DNA of 61,301 nucleotides from an uncultured Eubacteriales bacterium (lineage in GTDB: Bacteria > Bacillota > Clostridia > Oscillospirales > Oscillospiraceae), in contig URCK01000004.1 in NCBI GenBank assembly GCA_900546295.1, positions 1 to 61,301 of the forward strand. Direction: 5' to 3'. Position 1 is the first letter of the stretch. The number at the start of each line of letters is the position of its first letter. A program made the translations under genes and the position numbers. The notes beneath the pieces were generated by a model, which saw only the letters and a program-made list of their open reading frames with translations, searched no databases and was not told the origin of the DNA. This document shows, piece by piece, positions 39,618 through 48,193 of this stretch.

Positions 39618-39935
39618 TTAGATATACTTTTTGATCATTGCTTCCACGTTCTCGGGCGTAGCATCATCCTTAACGCAGGAGTCGATCATCTGGCCATTCT
39701 CATAGATCGCGATGACGGGCAGGCCGAGGATCTTCTGAGAGATGGCAAGGCGGCGGGCCTTGGTGGTGTTCAGGGCGCAGAACTTGATCTTGTCGCCGTA
39801 AACGTCGGCAAAGCCGTGGACATGGGGCATCAGGGCAGCGCAGGGAACGCAGCCGTCGCCGTAGAAGTCAACGAGGATCTTGCCGGGAGCCTGAAGCACT
39901 TCGGCTTCAAAGGTAGTCTTATCGAGTTCAAGCAT
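39618..39935 (-). CDS. trxA: Thioredoxin of the glycine reductase system
   Basis: 105 residues, thioredoxin fold with active site GCVPC (C29, C32) instead of the common WCGPC. The GCVPC form is known from amino-acid-reducing Clostridia. It reduces GrdA after each turnover and is itself reduced by the adjacent TrxB. It starts 17 bp after trxB. Confidence 0.95.
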   Translation of the reverse strand: MLELDKTTFEAEVLQAPGKILVDFYGDGCVPCAALMPHVHGFADVYGDKIKFCALNTTKARRLAISQKILGLPVIAIYENGQMIDSCVKDDATPENVEAMIKKYI

Positions 39936-39952
39936 GATAATTTCTCCTTTTC

Positions 39953-40894
39953 TTATTCAAGATTGGCAATATATTTTTCAGCCTGCATGGCGGCGATGGC
40001 ACCGTCCGCAGCGGCCGTGACGACCTGACGCAGGCTCTTGACGCGGATATCGCCCGCGGCATAAACACCCTCGACGTTGGTGTGCATATTGTCATCGGTC
40101 TTGATGTAGCCCTTGTCCATGTCGATCACGCCCTCAAAGAGGTCGCTCTTGGGCAGCAGGCCGATGAAGCCGAACAGGCCGAACAGGCCGTCGTCCTCGT
40201 CTGCCTCGATGGTCGTCAGCTCACCGGTCTTGGTGTTCTTCACGATCATCTTGGAGAGGATGTCGTCCTCGCCGTCGACCTCGTCAACGACAGTGTTCCA
40301 CATGAAGTGGAGCTTCTCGTTCTTGAAGGCCTTCTCCTGAATGGACTTGGCGGCACGCAGCTCGTCGCGGCGGTGGATGATGGTCACCTTGCGGGCGAAC
40401 TTGGTGAGGTACATGGCCTCTTCCACGGCAGCATCGCCGCCGCCGACCACGTAAACTTCCAGATCTTGGAAGAAGGAGGCGTCGCAGGTCGCGCAGAAGG
40501 AAATGCCCTTGCCGACGAACTTGCCCTCGTTCTTGCAGCCGATGGGGCGCGGGAACGCGCCGGTGGCGATGATGACACACTTGGCCTCATACTCGCCCTT
40601 CACACCGATGAGCTTCTTCACAGGGCCGGTGAGCTCCACTTCCTTGATCATGTCGCTCACGCGCTCCACACCGAAGTGCTCGCACTGCTTTGTCATACGC
40701 GCGATCAGGCTCGGGCCGCTGTCGCCTTCGACCTGACCGGGATAGTTTTCAATTTCATTGGTGATGGCGATCTGGCCGCCATCCTGACCCTTCTCGATCA
40801 CAAGGGTAGAGAGTCTGGCACGCCCGGAATAAAGACCGGCGGTAAGGCCTGCGGGGCCCGCGCCCAGAACGATAACGTCATAAATCCTGCTCAT
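39953..40894 (-). CDS. trxB: Thioredoxin reductase
   Basis: 313 residues. FAD-binding GAGPAGLTAG (residues 11-20), redox-active CATC at 134-137, and the NADPH-binding VVGGGDAAVEEAMYL. It passes electrons from NAD(P)H to the GCVPC thioredoxin encoded downstream. Within the grd operon it is dedicated to glycine reductase, though it may also serve general redox needs. Confidence 0.96.
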   Translation of the reverse strand: MSRIYDVIVLGAGPAGLTAGLYSGRARLSTLVIEKGQDGGQIAITNEIENYPGQVEGDSGPSLIARMTKQCEHFGVERVSDMIKEVELTGPVKKLIGVKGEYEAKCVIIATGAFPRPIGCKNEGKFVGKGISFCATCDASFFQDLEVYVVGGGDAAVEEAMYLTKFARKVTIIHRRDELRAAKSIQEKAFKNEKLHFMWNTVVDEVDGEDDILSKMIVKNTKTGELTTIEADEDDGLFGLFGFIGLLPKSDLFEGVIDMDKGYIKTDDNMHTNVEGVYAAGDIRVKSLRQVVTAAADGAIAAMQAEKYIANLE

Positions 40895-40930
40895 TTTTGT
40901 TCTATGTCCCCCTTAGAGGTCTCGATATCA

Positions 40931-40960
40931 TCCCGTGCGGCGCGGCTGCGCCGCACGGGA
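40931..40960. other. 13-bp hairpin between grdB and trxB
   Basis: TCCCGTGCGGCGC, loop GGCT, and its exact complement, with no T run on the minus strand. It probably stabilises the grdXEB part of the message or marks a cleavage point. Confidence 0.65.
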
Positions 40961-40980
40961 TCGCTGGAATTACGGGGAAA

Positions 40981-42285
40981 TCAGTCCTCAAAAACAGTCT
41001 GGTCCTCGACCTCGGTGGTCAGGGCCTTGAGGGCCTTCTCAACCAGCTTGCGGCGAAGCGCCTTCTCCTCGTCATGCGGGAGGGAGGGATCGCCCAGCGG
41101 GTGAGGAATGGCGATGGTGGGAACGATTCTGTTCGCACCGACCGTCAGGGAAATCGGAGTGACCGTGCACATATGCACCACGGGGATGCCAGCGCGCTCG
41201 ATCTCTTTAACCATCGTTGCACCGCAACGCGTGCAGGTACCTCATGTGCTGGTCATGATGACGGCATGAACACCGGCCTTGAGCAGCTTCTGTGCGTACT
41301 CGGCAGCAAATTTCTTGGCGTTGGCAACAGAGGTGCCGTTACCGACGGTGGTGTAGAACGTCTCGTGGAGCTTGCCGATCTTGCCCTCGCGCTCCAGATC
41401 ACGCATCACATCCACAGGGAGGACACGGTTGGGATTGGCGTTGGCATAGACCGGGTCGTAGCCGCCGTGAGCGGTCTCGTAGGTTTCTTCCGTCAGCTCG
41501 TTCACACCGGCGAGGCTGTACTCACCGTAGTGGGAGGCGGAAGAGGACTCGATGTGGTCGGGGTTGCCCTTGGGAACGATACCGCCGGAGGTGCACAGGG
41601 CGATGGTCGCCTTGCTCAGGTCCTTGATGGCGGGGTTGGGCGCCACGCGGTCGAAAGAGGGCATGGGATACTCAGTGGTGAAGGGCTTGTCCGCCAGCTT
41701 GCTCAGCAGCATCTTGACAGCGCGCTTGGAGCCGCGCTCCTTGTCGAAGAAGTTGACACGAACGCCCTGGTTCATATAGCCATCCTCAATGGAGGCGCCG
41801 AGGGCTTCGCCCTTCATGATCTTCATCGCGAGCTTCGCCATGGCGGGCGCAGCCTTGCGCATACCGGCAGCGGAGTTCGTGGTGGCAACGATCAGAATGC
41901 TGTTTCGCAGGTCAGCGCCGGGGTTCTCCTCGTACATACCCGTGAGGACCTTGACGCCCAGCTCGTCCTGAACAGCCTTGCAGATGGTCGCGCAGGCGTA
42001 GCCGTAACGGCCGGCGTTGAACGCGGGACCTGCGATGAAGAGGTCGGGCTTTTCCGCCTTGACCCACTCGAGAATCTGCGCCTTGGCTTCCTTCTCGTGC
42101 TCGGCAAAGTAGGAGTCGCCGCAGACGATCGTCTTGGTAATCTCCGCCTCGCCCTTCCAAGCCTGCTGGAAGGCAAGGCCCGGGCCGACGATACCGTCGC
42201 GCAGTTCGGGAGCGACATGAGCCATCTCTTCACCGCCGATGTTGGCGAAGAACTGGTTGATATAATGAACAACTTTGAAACTCAT
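40981..42285 (-). CDS. grdB: Glycine reductase complex B selenoprotein (GrdB)
   Basis: 434 residues with selenocysteine at position 348 (UGA at 41242-41244) in MTSTUGTCTRCGATMV, the GrdB UxxCxxxC motif. Upstream it starts MSFKVVHYINQFFANIGGEE, as expected. With the cleaved GrdE subunits it forms protein B, which binds glycine through a pyruvoyl Schiff base and transfers the carboxymethyl group to GrdA. The residues around the UGA are conserved and the frame continues 86 codons further, so it is not a pseudogene. Confidence 0.96.
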
Positions 42286-42309
42286 CTTGTTTTTTCCTCC
42301 TTTCCTTGC

Positions 42310-43608
42310 TTATCGGGCGCTCAGGCAGTTGAAGCCCATCTCGTTGGTCGCGCCGGTGATGACCTGCAGCTCCGCCTCGATGGAACCATCCTCGCGCAGA
42401 GAACCGGCGTGGCCGCCGGCGATCTTGTCGACATAGTCGAGCGTACCGATGACCTTGTCCATCGCGGGAAGAACGATCACCTGGTTGGCGTTGCCGCCGG
42501 TAACAACAGCGTCCGCCAGAGGATCGGCGTCCGCGAGCGACTGGGACTTACCGTCCTGACCGGCGTACTCGTCGGTGATGATGGTGGTCTTCACACCGAC
42601 CTGCTCGATCTTCTTGGTGTTCATGATGAGGTCGGTATCAGGGTTGCCGAAGCCTTCCTGAGAAATGATCGCACCGTCGAGGTCCAGAAGTCTGCAGAGC
42701 TTGGCGCTCCAGTCGGAGGAACGCTGCTTGTCGGCGAGGTAGACGTTCTCGTTGGTGATGATGTTGCAGACGTAGTTGAGCGTCTTGCCGTGCTGCTCGA
42801 AGAGGTCTGCCACAACGGGGTTGTTCTGGTGATGGTAGGTCGTGTTCTTGTCGCAGGCGGAAACGCAGTTGCCGCTGATGATCGCACCGTCCATCGTCTC
42901 GGTGGGGTTGAGGATGGTGGTCAGGCTGCGCTTGGCGTCCACACCGTAAACATAGGTGTCATGCAGCAGGCCCTGGGACTGAAGCATGTGAACATAGGCC
43001 ACGCGCGGCAGGTTGGGGAACTTCTCGATGCCTTCCTTGATGCCGTAGGTCTCGAACTCCTTGACCTCGTCGGGAGCAACATTGCGTCCCAGCTCGCCGA
43101 TAAAGGTCGCAGCGCGGAGGCCCGCGATGCGGACGGCGTGCTCATATTCGTGCTTGTGCTCCTGGTAGTTATCGGCAGGCTCGGCAACAACGACAAAGTT
43201 GTTCAGCTTGGAAAACGGCGTGTAGTCGGCGCCGGGACCGGACATATCGATGATGCCCTCCTGGAAGCCGACGATCTTGCCGGCGGTGACAACAGCCATA
43301 CCGCGCAGAACGTGGGTCTTGCCGCTGCCGACCGTGTCGACCTTGGCGATGACGCCGGGGAATTCGCCGCCGGGGCCCTCGACCTTCACGCGCGGTTCAA
43401 TGACGTCCTTGACCGGGGTGATGCGAACGCTCTCACCGGGCTTGGCAACGTCGAAGCTGAAGTCCTTGACCCATGCCTTCACGTCATCATCTTCATACAT
43501 GAAGGCCTTGACAGCTTCGGGGTCAACGTACAGAGTACCGTTTTCTACCTTGCACTCCTTTGAAATCTGGATATTGTTGATGTGGATGAAACCAAGTTCC
43601 AATTTCAA
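42310..43608 (-). CDS. grdE: Glycine reductase complex B proprotein (GrdE)
   Basis: 432 residues from TTG 43608, chosen because AGGAGGTG lies 7 bases upstream and the family N-terminus (KLELGFIHINNIQ) starts there. The proprotein is cleaved into two subunits, with a pyruvoyl group formed at the Cys of the cleavage site; SGNCVSACDKNTTYHH (Asn247-Cys248) is the matching site. The C-terminal part contains DEYAGQDGKSQSLADADPLADAVVTGGNANQ. It binds glycine in protein B. Confidence 0.95.
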   Translation of the reverse strand: MKLELGFIHINNIQISKECKVENGTLYVDPEAVKAFMYEDDDVKAWVKDFSFDVAKPGESVRITPVKDVIEPRVKVEGPGGEFPGVIAKVDTVGSGKTHVLRGMAVVTAGKIVGFQEGIIDMSGPGADYTPFSKLNNFVVVAEPADNYQEHKHEYEHAVRIAGLRAATFIGELGRNVAPDEVKEFETYGIKEGIEKFPNLPRVAYVHMLQSQGLLHDTYVYGVDAKRSLTTILNPTETMDGAIISGNCVSACDKNTTYHHQNNPVVADLFEQHGKTLNYVCNIITNENVYLADKQRSSDWSAKLCRLLDLDGAIISQEGFGNPDTDLIMNTKKIEQVGVKTTIITDEYAGQDGKSQSLADADPLADAVVTGGNANQVIVLPAMDKVIGTLDYVDKIAGGHAGSLREDGSIEAELQVITGATNEMGFNCLSAR

Positions 43609-43627
43609 AGTAAAGCACCTCCTTCTC

Positions 43628-44056
43628 TCAATGATTTTTATTACTAAGACCCGCCGCAGCGTCGTAGCCGATCGCGCCGCAAAGCAAGGTATAGTCAATT
43701 AGTTGAAAATCGCGCAGCGCCTGCTCGTTGTCCGTCCAGTCGATCTTGCAAAGCTTGTCGTGCACGGCGATGGCGTTGCCGATCATGCTCTCATGCTCAG
43801 GCTCCATACCGTGAGGCTCGATGGAGACGATCAGCGATTTATACGGCGTTTCGTTGGGCTTGACGCTTCCGGCAAGCGGGTGCGTATACAGGATGTGTCC
43901 TTTGTGAATGAGGTCCCGCGCTTTAACGAGCACCTCGCGGAAGCTCAGCTCCGGATGATATGCGATGGTGTAGTCCCCGCGCCCGTCGAGGCAGTCGGCC
44001 ACGAGGGGGTTGTTCGTCAGGATCAGATAGTCATGCGGGTTGCCGATCATTCCCAT
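43628..44056 (-). CDS. grdX: GrdX family protein
   Basis: 142 residues starting MGMIGNPHDYLILTNNPLVADC, with YHPELSFREVLVKARDLIHKGHILYTHPLAGSVKPNETPYKSL, the GrdX pattern. GrdX heads most grd operons; its role is not established. AGGAAG precedes the ATG. It is the first gene after the glycine riboswitch. Confidence 0.92.
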   Translation of the reverse strand: MGMIGNPHDYLILTNNPLVADCLDGRGDYTIAYHPELSFREVLVKARDLIHKGHILYTHPLAGSVKPNETPYKSLIVSIEPHGMEPEHESMIGNAIAVHDKLCKIDWTDNEQALRDFQLIDYTLLCGAIGYDAAAGLSNKNH

Positions 44057-44082
44057 CCAAACGACTTCCTTTCTGTTTCAGC

Positions 44083-44330
44083 ATAAAAAAATAGAGCAAA
44101 CCGAGGCGCCGCCACCGGTTTGCTCTGTTCCCTAACCTGAGAGATTCCCCGCATTCAAAAGCAGGTTGCTCCGTCGGCGCTTTCGCTCTCCAGAGTGCCG
44201 TCCGCTTCCGGTCTGTTTGCCTGAGATATTCAGAGAAGTTGTAGGCTTTCCTTCTCCTTATTCCTTCGGCTCCGCCTAACGCGGATTTCCCGAAAAGCCT
44301 CATCCGGCTTATTATCTGAAATTTCGATGG
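44083..44330 (-). promoter_or_regulatory. Tandem glycine riboswitch with terminator
   Basis: Two glycine aptamers in a row. The first (about 44200-44330) contains GCCGAAGGAATAA and ATATCTCAGGCAAACAGACC; the second (about 44121-44196) contains CTCTGGAGAG, GCGCCGACGGAG and AATCTCTCAGGTTAGGGAAC-AGAG. Directly after it comes an 11-bp stem AGAGCAAACCG/CGGTTTGCTCT (44093-44126) followed by seven T. The 5' arm of the terminator overlaps the last bases of the P1 helix of aptamer 2, so glycine binding should prevent termination and switch the grd operon on. Confidence 0.93.
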
Positions 44331-44362
44331 CATTATTCCGTCATCGGTAAATTTCTGATGCT

Positions 44363-44391
44363 AATATATCTCAGATACGCCCATTTGTAAA
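44363..44391 (-). promoter_or_regulatory. Promoter of the grd operon
   Basis: TTTACA (44386-44391), 17-base spacer, TATATT (44363-44368) on the minus strand, just upstream of the riboswitch. Confidence 0.75.
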
Positions 44392-44540
44392 GAGCTTTAA
44401 CCATGGTTTTTTACAAAATAAAGTTTTCAGTTATTGATAACCTTTATAGCTGTTTGAGAGAAAAAATCGCAAATGAGAATAAACCGTATTTCCCGACGGA
44501 AAATTCTGTTTTTATCCATGCATTTTTTCATTAAAAAAGC

Positions 44541-44570
44541 GTCCCGCAGCATCAACAAACGCTGCGGGAC
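44541..44570 (-). terminator. Terminator of tRNA-Sec
   Basis: GTCCCGCAGC (44541-44550) and GCTGCGGGAC (44561-44570); the minus strand continues GCTTTTTTAATG. Confidence 0.88.
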
Positions 44571-44572
44571 GT

Positions 44573-44669
44573 TGGCGGGAATATGTGGGAATCGAACCCA
44601 CCTAAGAGGCTCCTCACCCCTATCACTGGTTTTGAAGACCAGGGGGCACACCAGCACCCATCTACTCCC
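44573..44669 (-). tRNA. selC: tRNA-Sec (anticodon TCA)
   Basis: 97 bases, long as usual for selenocysteine tRNA: acceptor GGGAGTAG with ATATTCCC, anticodon loop CTTCAAA (TCA), a long variable arm (TGATAGGGGTGAGGAGCCTC) and encoded GCCA. It lies between the grd operon and selB-selA, all on the same strand. Confidence 0.95.
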
Positions 44670-44682
44670 AGGTGCGGACGCC

Positions 44683-44711
44683 ATCATAACACACAATTTC
44701 AATGATTGCAA
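44683..44711 (-). promoter_or_regulatory. Promoter of tRNA-Sec
   Basis: TTGCAA (44706-44711), 17-base spacer, TATGAT (44683-44688) on the minus strand. Confidence 0.72.
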
Positions 44712-44758
44712 CCGAATCAATGCTTTTTTTCGCTGTTATCGATTTTTCCCCTGATTAT

Positions 44759-46669
44759 TCAGAACTCCGGCCCCGGATGGCGCACATCGCCGTCCTTTTT
44801 GAGAATCTTGTTTTTGTCGTAGTATTCAAGCACCGCAAGCGCGTATTTGCGCGATGTGCCGAGCATATCGCGGAACTCCGCGAGCGTCAGCTCCCCGTGC
44901 TCGGCAAAATGCTGCTTTGTTTTCTCCCAGATGCCCTCGTAGATGCGCCGCTCGATGCAAAGCTGCGGTGTCAGCATCACAAGCTCGCCGCCGCTGACAA
45001 GGCTCTCGAGCACCTGCTTGCAGTCCGCAAGCTCGTTGCGCTCGAACTGAACGTACACATCGTCGAGATTCTCGACCTCAAGGCCCATTTTGTGGTAGAT
45101 CTGCAATAGCTTCGTTTTGAGCGCATTCTGTTTTTTCGTCAGGCGGACCTCAAAGTCCGCAAGTGCGTAGCGGTCGGCCACGGACTTGATCTTCCCCTCG
45201 CGCGCAAGGCAGGAGAGGATCGCGTCCGCGCGCGCTCGGTCCGCACCCTTGAAGAGCTTCTGGCGCAGCTCTGCGACCTTCATACCGCCGTGCAGCGGGT
45301 TGTCCTTATGGTATTTGGCAAGCAGACTCTCGCAGCTCGTCCATACCTTGTCGAACTCGGAGGACGCCATATAGCGCTTTTCGAGCGGCTCGATGAGCTT
45401 GCCGCTGCCGCAAAGGTCCTCGAGCGAAGCCTCCAATTCGGAAGCGTCCATGCTCAGCCGGTCGGCAAGCTTTTTGAGCGGCACGAGCTCCGTGCCGTAT
45501 TCGGCCACCGCCTGCACAAGCTTATCATTGTCCGATCCGCTCTCTTTCACCTCGAGCATCCGCAGCACCTGCGCGTCGTTTCTCTTGTGGCGGTAGGGAT
45601 GGTCGTCCAGAATGACGCCGCCGCCGATCGTTTCGAGCGGCGAATAGAAGCGGATCACAAAGCGGTCGCCCTGCCGCGTCGCGATCTCCTCAGTCATTCT
45701 CAGCTGCGCATAGGCACTCTCGCCGGGCTGCAGTGCGTCCCGCTCGAGCAGCACGACCTTGGCAAGGCGCACGGCGCTGCCGTGATAGAGGTGCACCTGC
45801 GAGCCGTTGACGATCGTACGCTGGGAGTTTTTGAGGTTTTGCAGCCGCACATCGAGCATCAGCGAAACGCGCATCGAACCGGGCTTTGCGATGGTGTCGC
45901 CGCGCGTGATGTCCGTCTTTTTGACACCCGCAAGGTTCATCGCCACGCGCTGGCCGGCATAAGCGGTCTTCACATCGCTGCCGTGCACCTGCAAATTGCG
46001 CACGCGGCATTCAAGGCCGTCGGGCATGATGGCCGCATCGTCGCCGACCGTCACCGCGCCCTCGATGAGCGTGCCCGTCACCACCGTGCCGAAGCCGTCG
46101 ACCGAAAACACGCGGTCGATGGGCAGGCGGAAGGGCGTACGCAGGCTCTTTTCCTGCACCTGCGCCACAAGCGCTTTGAGCGCCTCGCGCAGCTCACGGA
46201 TGCCCTCACCCGTGTAGGCGGAAACAGGGTAGATAGGCTTCCCCTCCAGGAAAGTGCCCCTGACCTGCTCCTTGACGTCCTCTTTCACCATCTCGACCCA
46301 CTCGCCATCCACCATGTCGGTCTTCGTGATGACGACAACGCCCTCCCGAATGCCCAGCAGCTGCAAGATGCCGAGGTGCTCCACCGTCTGCGGCATAAAG
46401 CCCTCGTCCGCCGCGACAACAAGCATCGCAAGGTCGATGCCGCCCGCGCCGGCGAGCATATTCTTGATAAACTTTTCATGTCCCGGCACGTCGACGATGC
46501 CCGCCTGCGTGCCGTCGTCAAAGTCGAGGTGGGCAAAGCCCAACTCGATCGTGATCCCGCGTTTTTTCTCCTCCACGAGACGGTCGGTGTCAATGCCCGT
46601 GAGAGCCTTGACGAGAAGCGTCTTGCCGTGGTCCACATGGCCCGCGGTGCCGATGATGACGTGTTTCAT
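44759..46669 (-). CDS. selB: Selenocysteine-specific elongation factor SelB
   Basis: 636 residues. GTPase domain with GHVDHGKT (10-17), the switch region KKRGITIELGFAHL and DVPGHEKFIKNM, then EF-Tu-like domains II/III, and at the C-terminus winged helices that read the SECIS hairpin (LAEFRDMLGTSRKYALAVLEYYD). It delivers Sec-tRNA to UGA in grdA and grdB. Its ATG overlaps the selA stop as ATGA. Confidence 0.97.
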   Translation of the reverse strand: MKHVIIGTAGHVDHGKTLLVKALTGIDTDRLVEEKKRGITIELGFAHLDFDDGTQAGIVDVPGHEKFIKNMLAGAGGIDLAMLVVAADEGFMPQTVEHLGILQLLGIREGVVVITKTDMVDGEWVEMVKEDVKEQVRGTFLEGKPIYPVSAYTGEGIRELREALKALVAQVQEKSLRTPFRLPIDRVFSVDGFGTVVTGTLIEGAVTVGDDAAIMPDGLECRVRNLQVHGSDVKTAYAGQRVAMNLAGVKKTDITRGDTIAKPGSMRVSLMLDVRLQNLKNSQRTIVNGSQVHLYHGSAVRLAKVVLLERDALQPGESAYAQLRMTEEIATRQGDRFVIRFYSPLETIGGGVILDDHPYRHKRNDAQVLRMLEVKESGSDNDKLVQAVAEYGTELVPLKKLADRLSMDASELEASLEDLCGSGKLIEPLEKRYMASSEFDKVWTSCESLLAKYHKDNPLHGGMKVAELRQKLFKGADRARADAILSCLAREGKIKSVADRYALADFEVRLTKKQNALKTKLLQIYHKMGLEVENLDDVYVQFERNELADCKQVLESLVSGGELVMLTPQLCIERRIYEGIWEKTKQHFAEHGELTLAEFRDMLGTSRKYALAVLEYYDKNKILKKDGDVRHPGPEF

Positions 46670-48045
46670 CTGAGCGCCTCCCTTGCCGCCGAAGCGATCT
46701 CGTCATAGTCCTGTTCAAAGAGCGTGCGCACGTCGAGCAGGTACTGCTCCTTGCTGATGCGCCCAATGACGGGACGCACGCGGCAGCGCATCGCGCGCTC
46801 GAAGGCGTCCACGCTCTTCTCCCCCGTGTCCACGGCGACCGCCCAGGCCGGCAGAAGCTGCGTCGGCACGCTGCCGCCGCCTACCTGATCGTCCGCCGCC
46901 ACAAGGTCTGCGCCGACGCCCGCATCCGCGAGTACCTTTTGCAGCAGCGCGGCTTTGGCGTGCAGCGCGGACTCGTCCGCCGCCAGCATCGCAAGCGTCG
47001 GGATCTCGCGTACTGCCTCGGCGCCGTCAAGATAGGCATGCAGCGTCGCGTTCAGCGCCGCAAGCGTCATTTTGTCCACGCGCATCGCACGCGCGAGCGG
47101 ATGGTGCTTGAAGCGGTCGATATATTCCTTTTTGCCGATGATGACGCCGGCCTGCGGGCCGCCGAGCAGCTTGTCGCCCGAGAACGACACCACGTCAACG
47201 CCCGCGCGGATACTCTTTTGCACCGTCGGCTCATCGTGGATGCCGAACTGCTCGAGATCGACCAGCGAGCCGCTGCCGATATCCTGAATGACCGGCAGGC
47301 TGTACTTCGCGCCAAGCGCGACCATGTCCTCGAGCGGCACGGATTCAGAAAAGCCCACGATGCGGAAGTTGCTCGTGTGAACCTTCAAAAGCGCGCGCGT
47401 CTCTGCGCCGATGGCGCGCTCATAGTCGCGCAGGTGCGTCTTGTTCGTCGCGCCCACCTCGCGCAGCGTGCAGCCGCACTGCATCATGATCTCCGGGATG
47501 CGGAACGAGCCGCCGATCTCGACGAGCTCGCCGCGCGAAGCGACCACCTCGCCGCCGCAGCCGATCTCCGAGAGGATGAGCAGCACCGCCGCCGCGTTGT
47601 TGTTCACGACCATCGCGCTCTCCGCGCCGGTCAGGCGGCAGAGAAGCTCCTCCACATGGCTGTGGCGCGAGCCGCGGCAGCCGCCCGCCACGTCGTATTC
47701 AAGCGTTGAATACCCGCGCGCCACATCCTCCACGGCACGCACCGCGCGCTCGCTCAGGCAGGCGCGGCCAAGGTTCGTGTGCAGCACCACGCCCGTTGCG
47801 TTGATAACGCCGCGCAGCGACGGCAGCTCCGCCTCCTCCGCCCGCGCGCGGATGCTCGCGCAGAGCTCGAGCACATCGGGCAGTTCCTTCCTCGCTCCGC
47901 TCAGCACGGCCTCGCGCAGTGCCGAAAGCTCCGCGCGCACCGCCTCGCGCAATGTGCTCGCGGGCATTTCCAGCGCAGAAAGCTCCGGCCTGCGCAGCAA
48001 TTCATCCACCTTCGGGATCGCGCGCAGCAGATTCGTCTCGCCCAT
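46666..48045 (-). CDS. selA: L-seryl-tRNA(Sec) selenium transferase SelA
   Basis: 459 residues, PLP enzyme of fold type I. Signature regions are INATGVVLHTNLGRACLSE, NNNAAAVLLILSE and the PLP lysine K292 in SFSGDKLLGGPQAG. It converts Ser-tRNA(Sec) to Sec-tRNA(Sec) with selenophosphate; the selenophosphate synthetase gene selD is not in the window. GGAGGCGGG lies before the ATG. Confidence 0.97.
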   Translation of the reverse strand: MGETNLLRAIPKVDELLRRPELSALEMPASTLREAVRAELSALREAVLSGARKELPDVLELCASIRARAEEAELPSLRGVINATGVVLHTNLGRACLSERAVRAVEDVARGYSTLEYDVAGGCRGSRHSHVEELLCRLTGAESAMVVNNNAAAVLLILSEIGCGGEVVASRGELVEIGGSFRIPEIMMQCGCTLREVGATNKTHLRDYERAIGAETRALLKVHTSNFRIVGFSESVPLEDMVALGAKYSLPVIQDIGSGSLVDLEQFGIHDEPTVQKSIRAGVDVVSFSGDKLLGGPQAGVIIGKKEYIDRFKHHPLARAMRVDKMTLAALNATLHAYLDGAEAVREIPTLAMLAADESALHAKAALLQKVLADAGVGADLVAADDQVGGGSVPTQLLPAWAVAVDTGEKSVDAFERAMRCRVRPVIGRISKEQYLLDVRTLFEQDYDEIASAAREALR

Positions 48046-48104
48046 GCTCCCGCCTCCTTTATTTCACAGCCGGGAATCATCCCAGGCATCGTCATTTGCA
48101 TTTA

Positions 48105-48133
48105 AAGGTAGCAGAATCCCGCCCTTTCGTCAA
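48105..48133 (-). promoter_or_regulatory. Promoter of selA-selB
   Basis: TTGACG (48128-48133), 17-base spacer, TACCTT (48105-48110) on the minus strand. Confidence 0.55.
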
Positions 48134-48152
48134 GGCAAAACACGCGAAAAAG

Positions 48153-48183
48153 CGCGGCGGCCCCCGAATTCAGGCCCGCCGCG
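48153..48183 (-). terminator. Terminator after the YwaF-like gene
   Basis: CGCGGCGG (48153-48160) and CCGCCGCG (48176-48183) with further G-C pairs inside; the minus strand continues CTTTTTCGCG. Confidence 0.8.
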
Positions 48184-48193
48184 ACATTCTTTT

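Noticed and set aside
41242..41244. grdB looking like two genes split by a stop
   Set aside because: The TGA lies in the UxxCxxxC motif of GrdB and the frame continues for the expected length.
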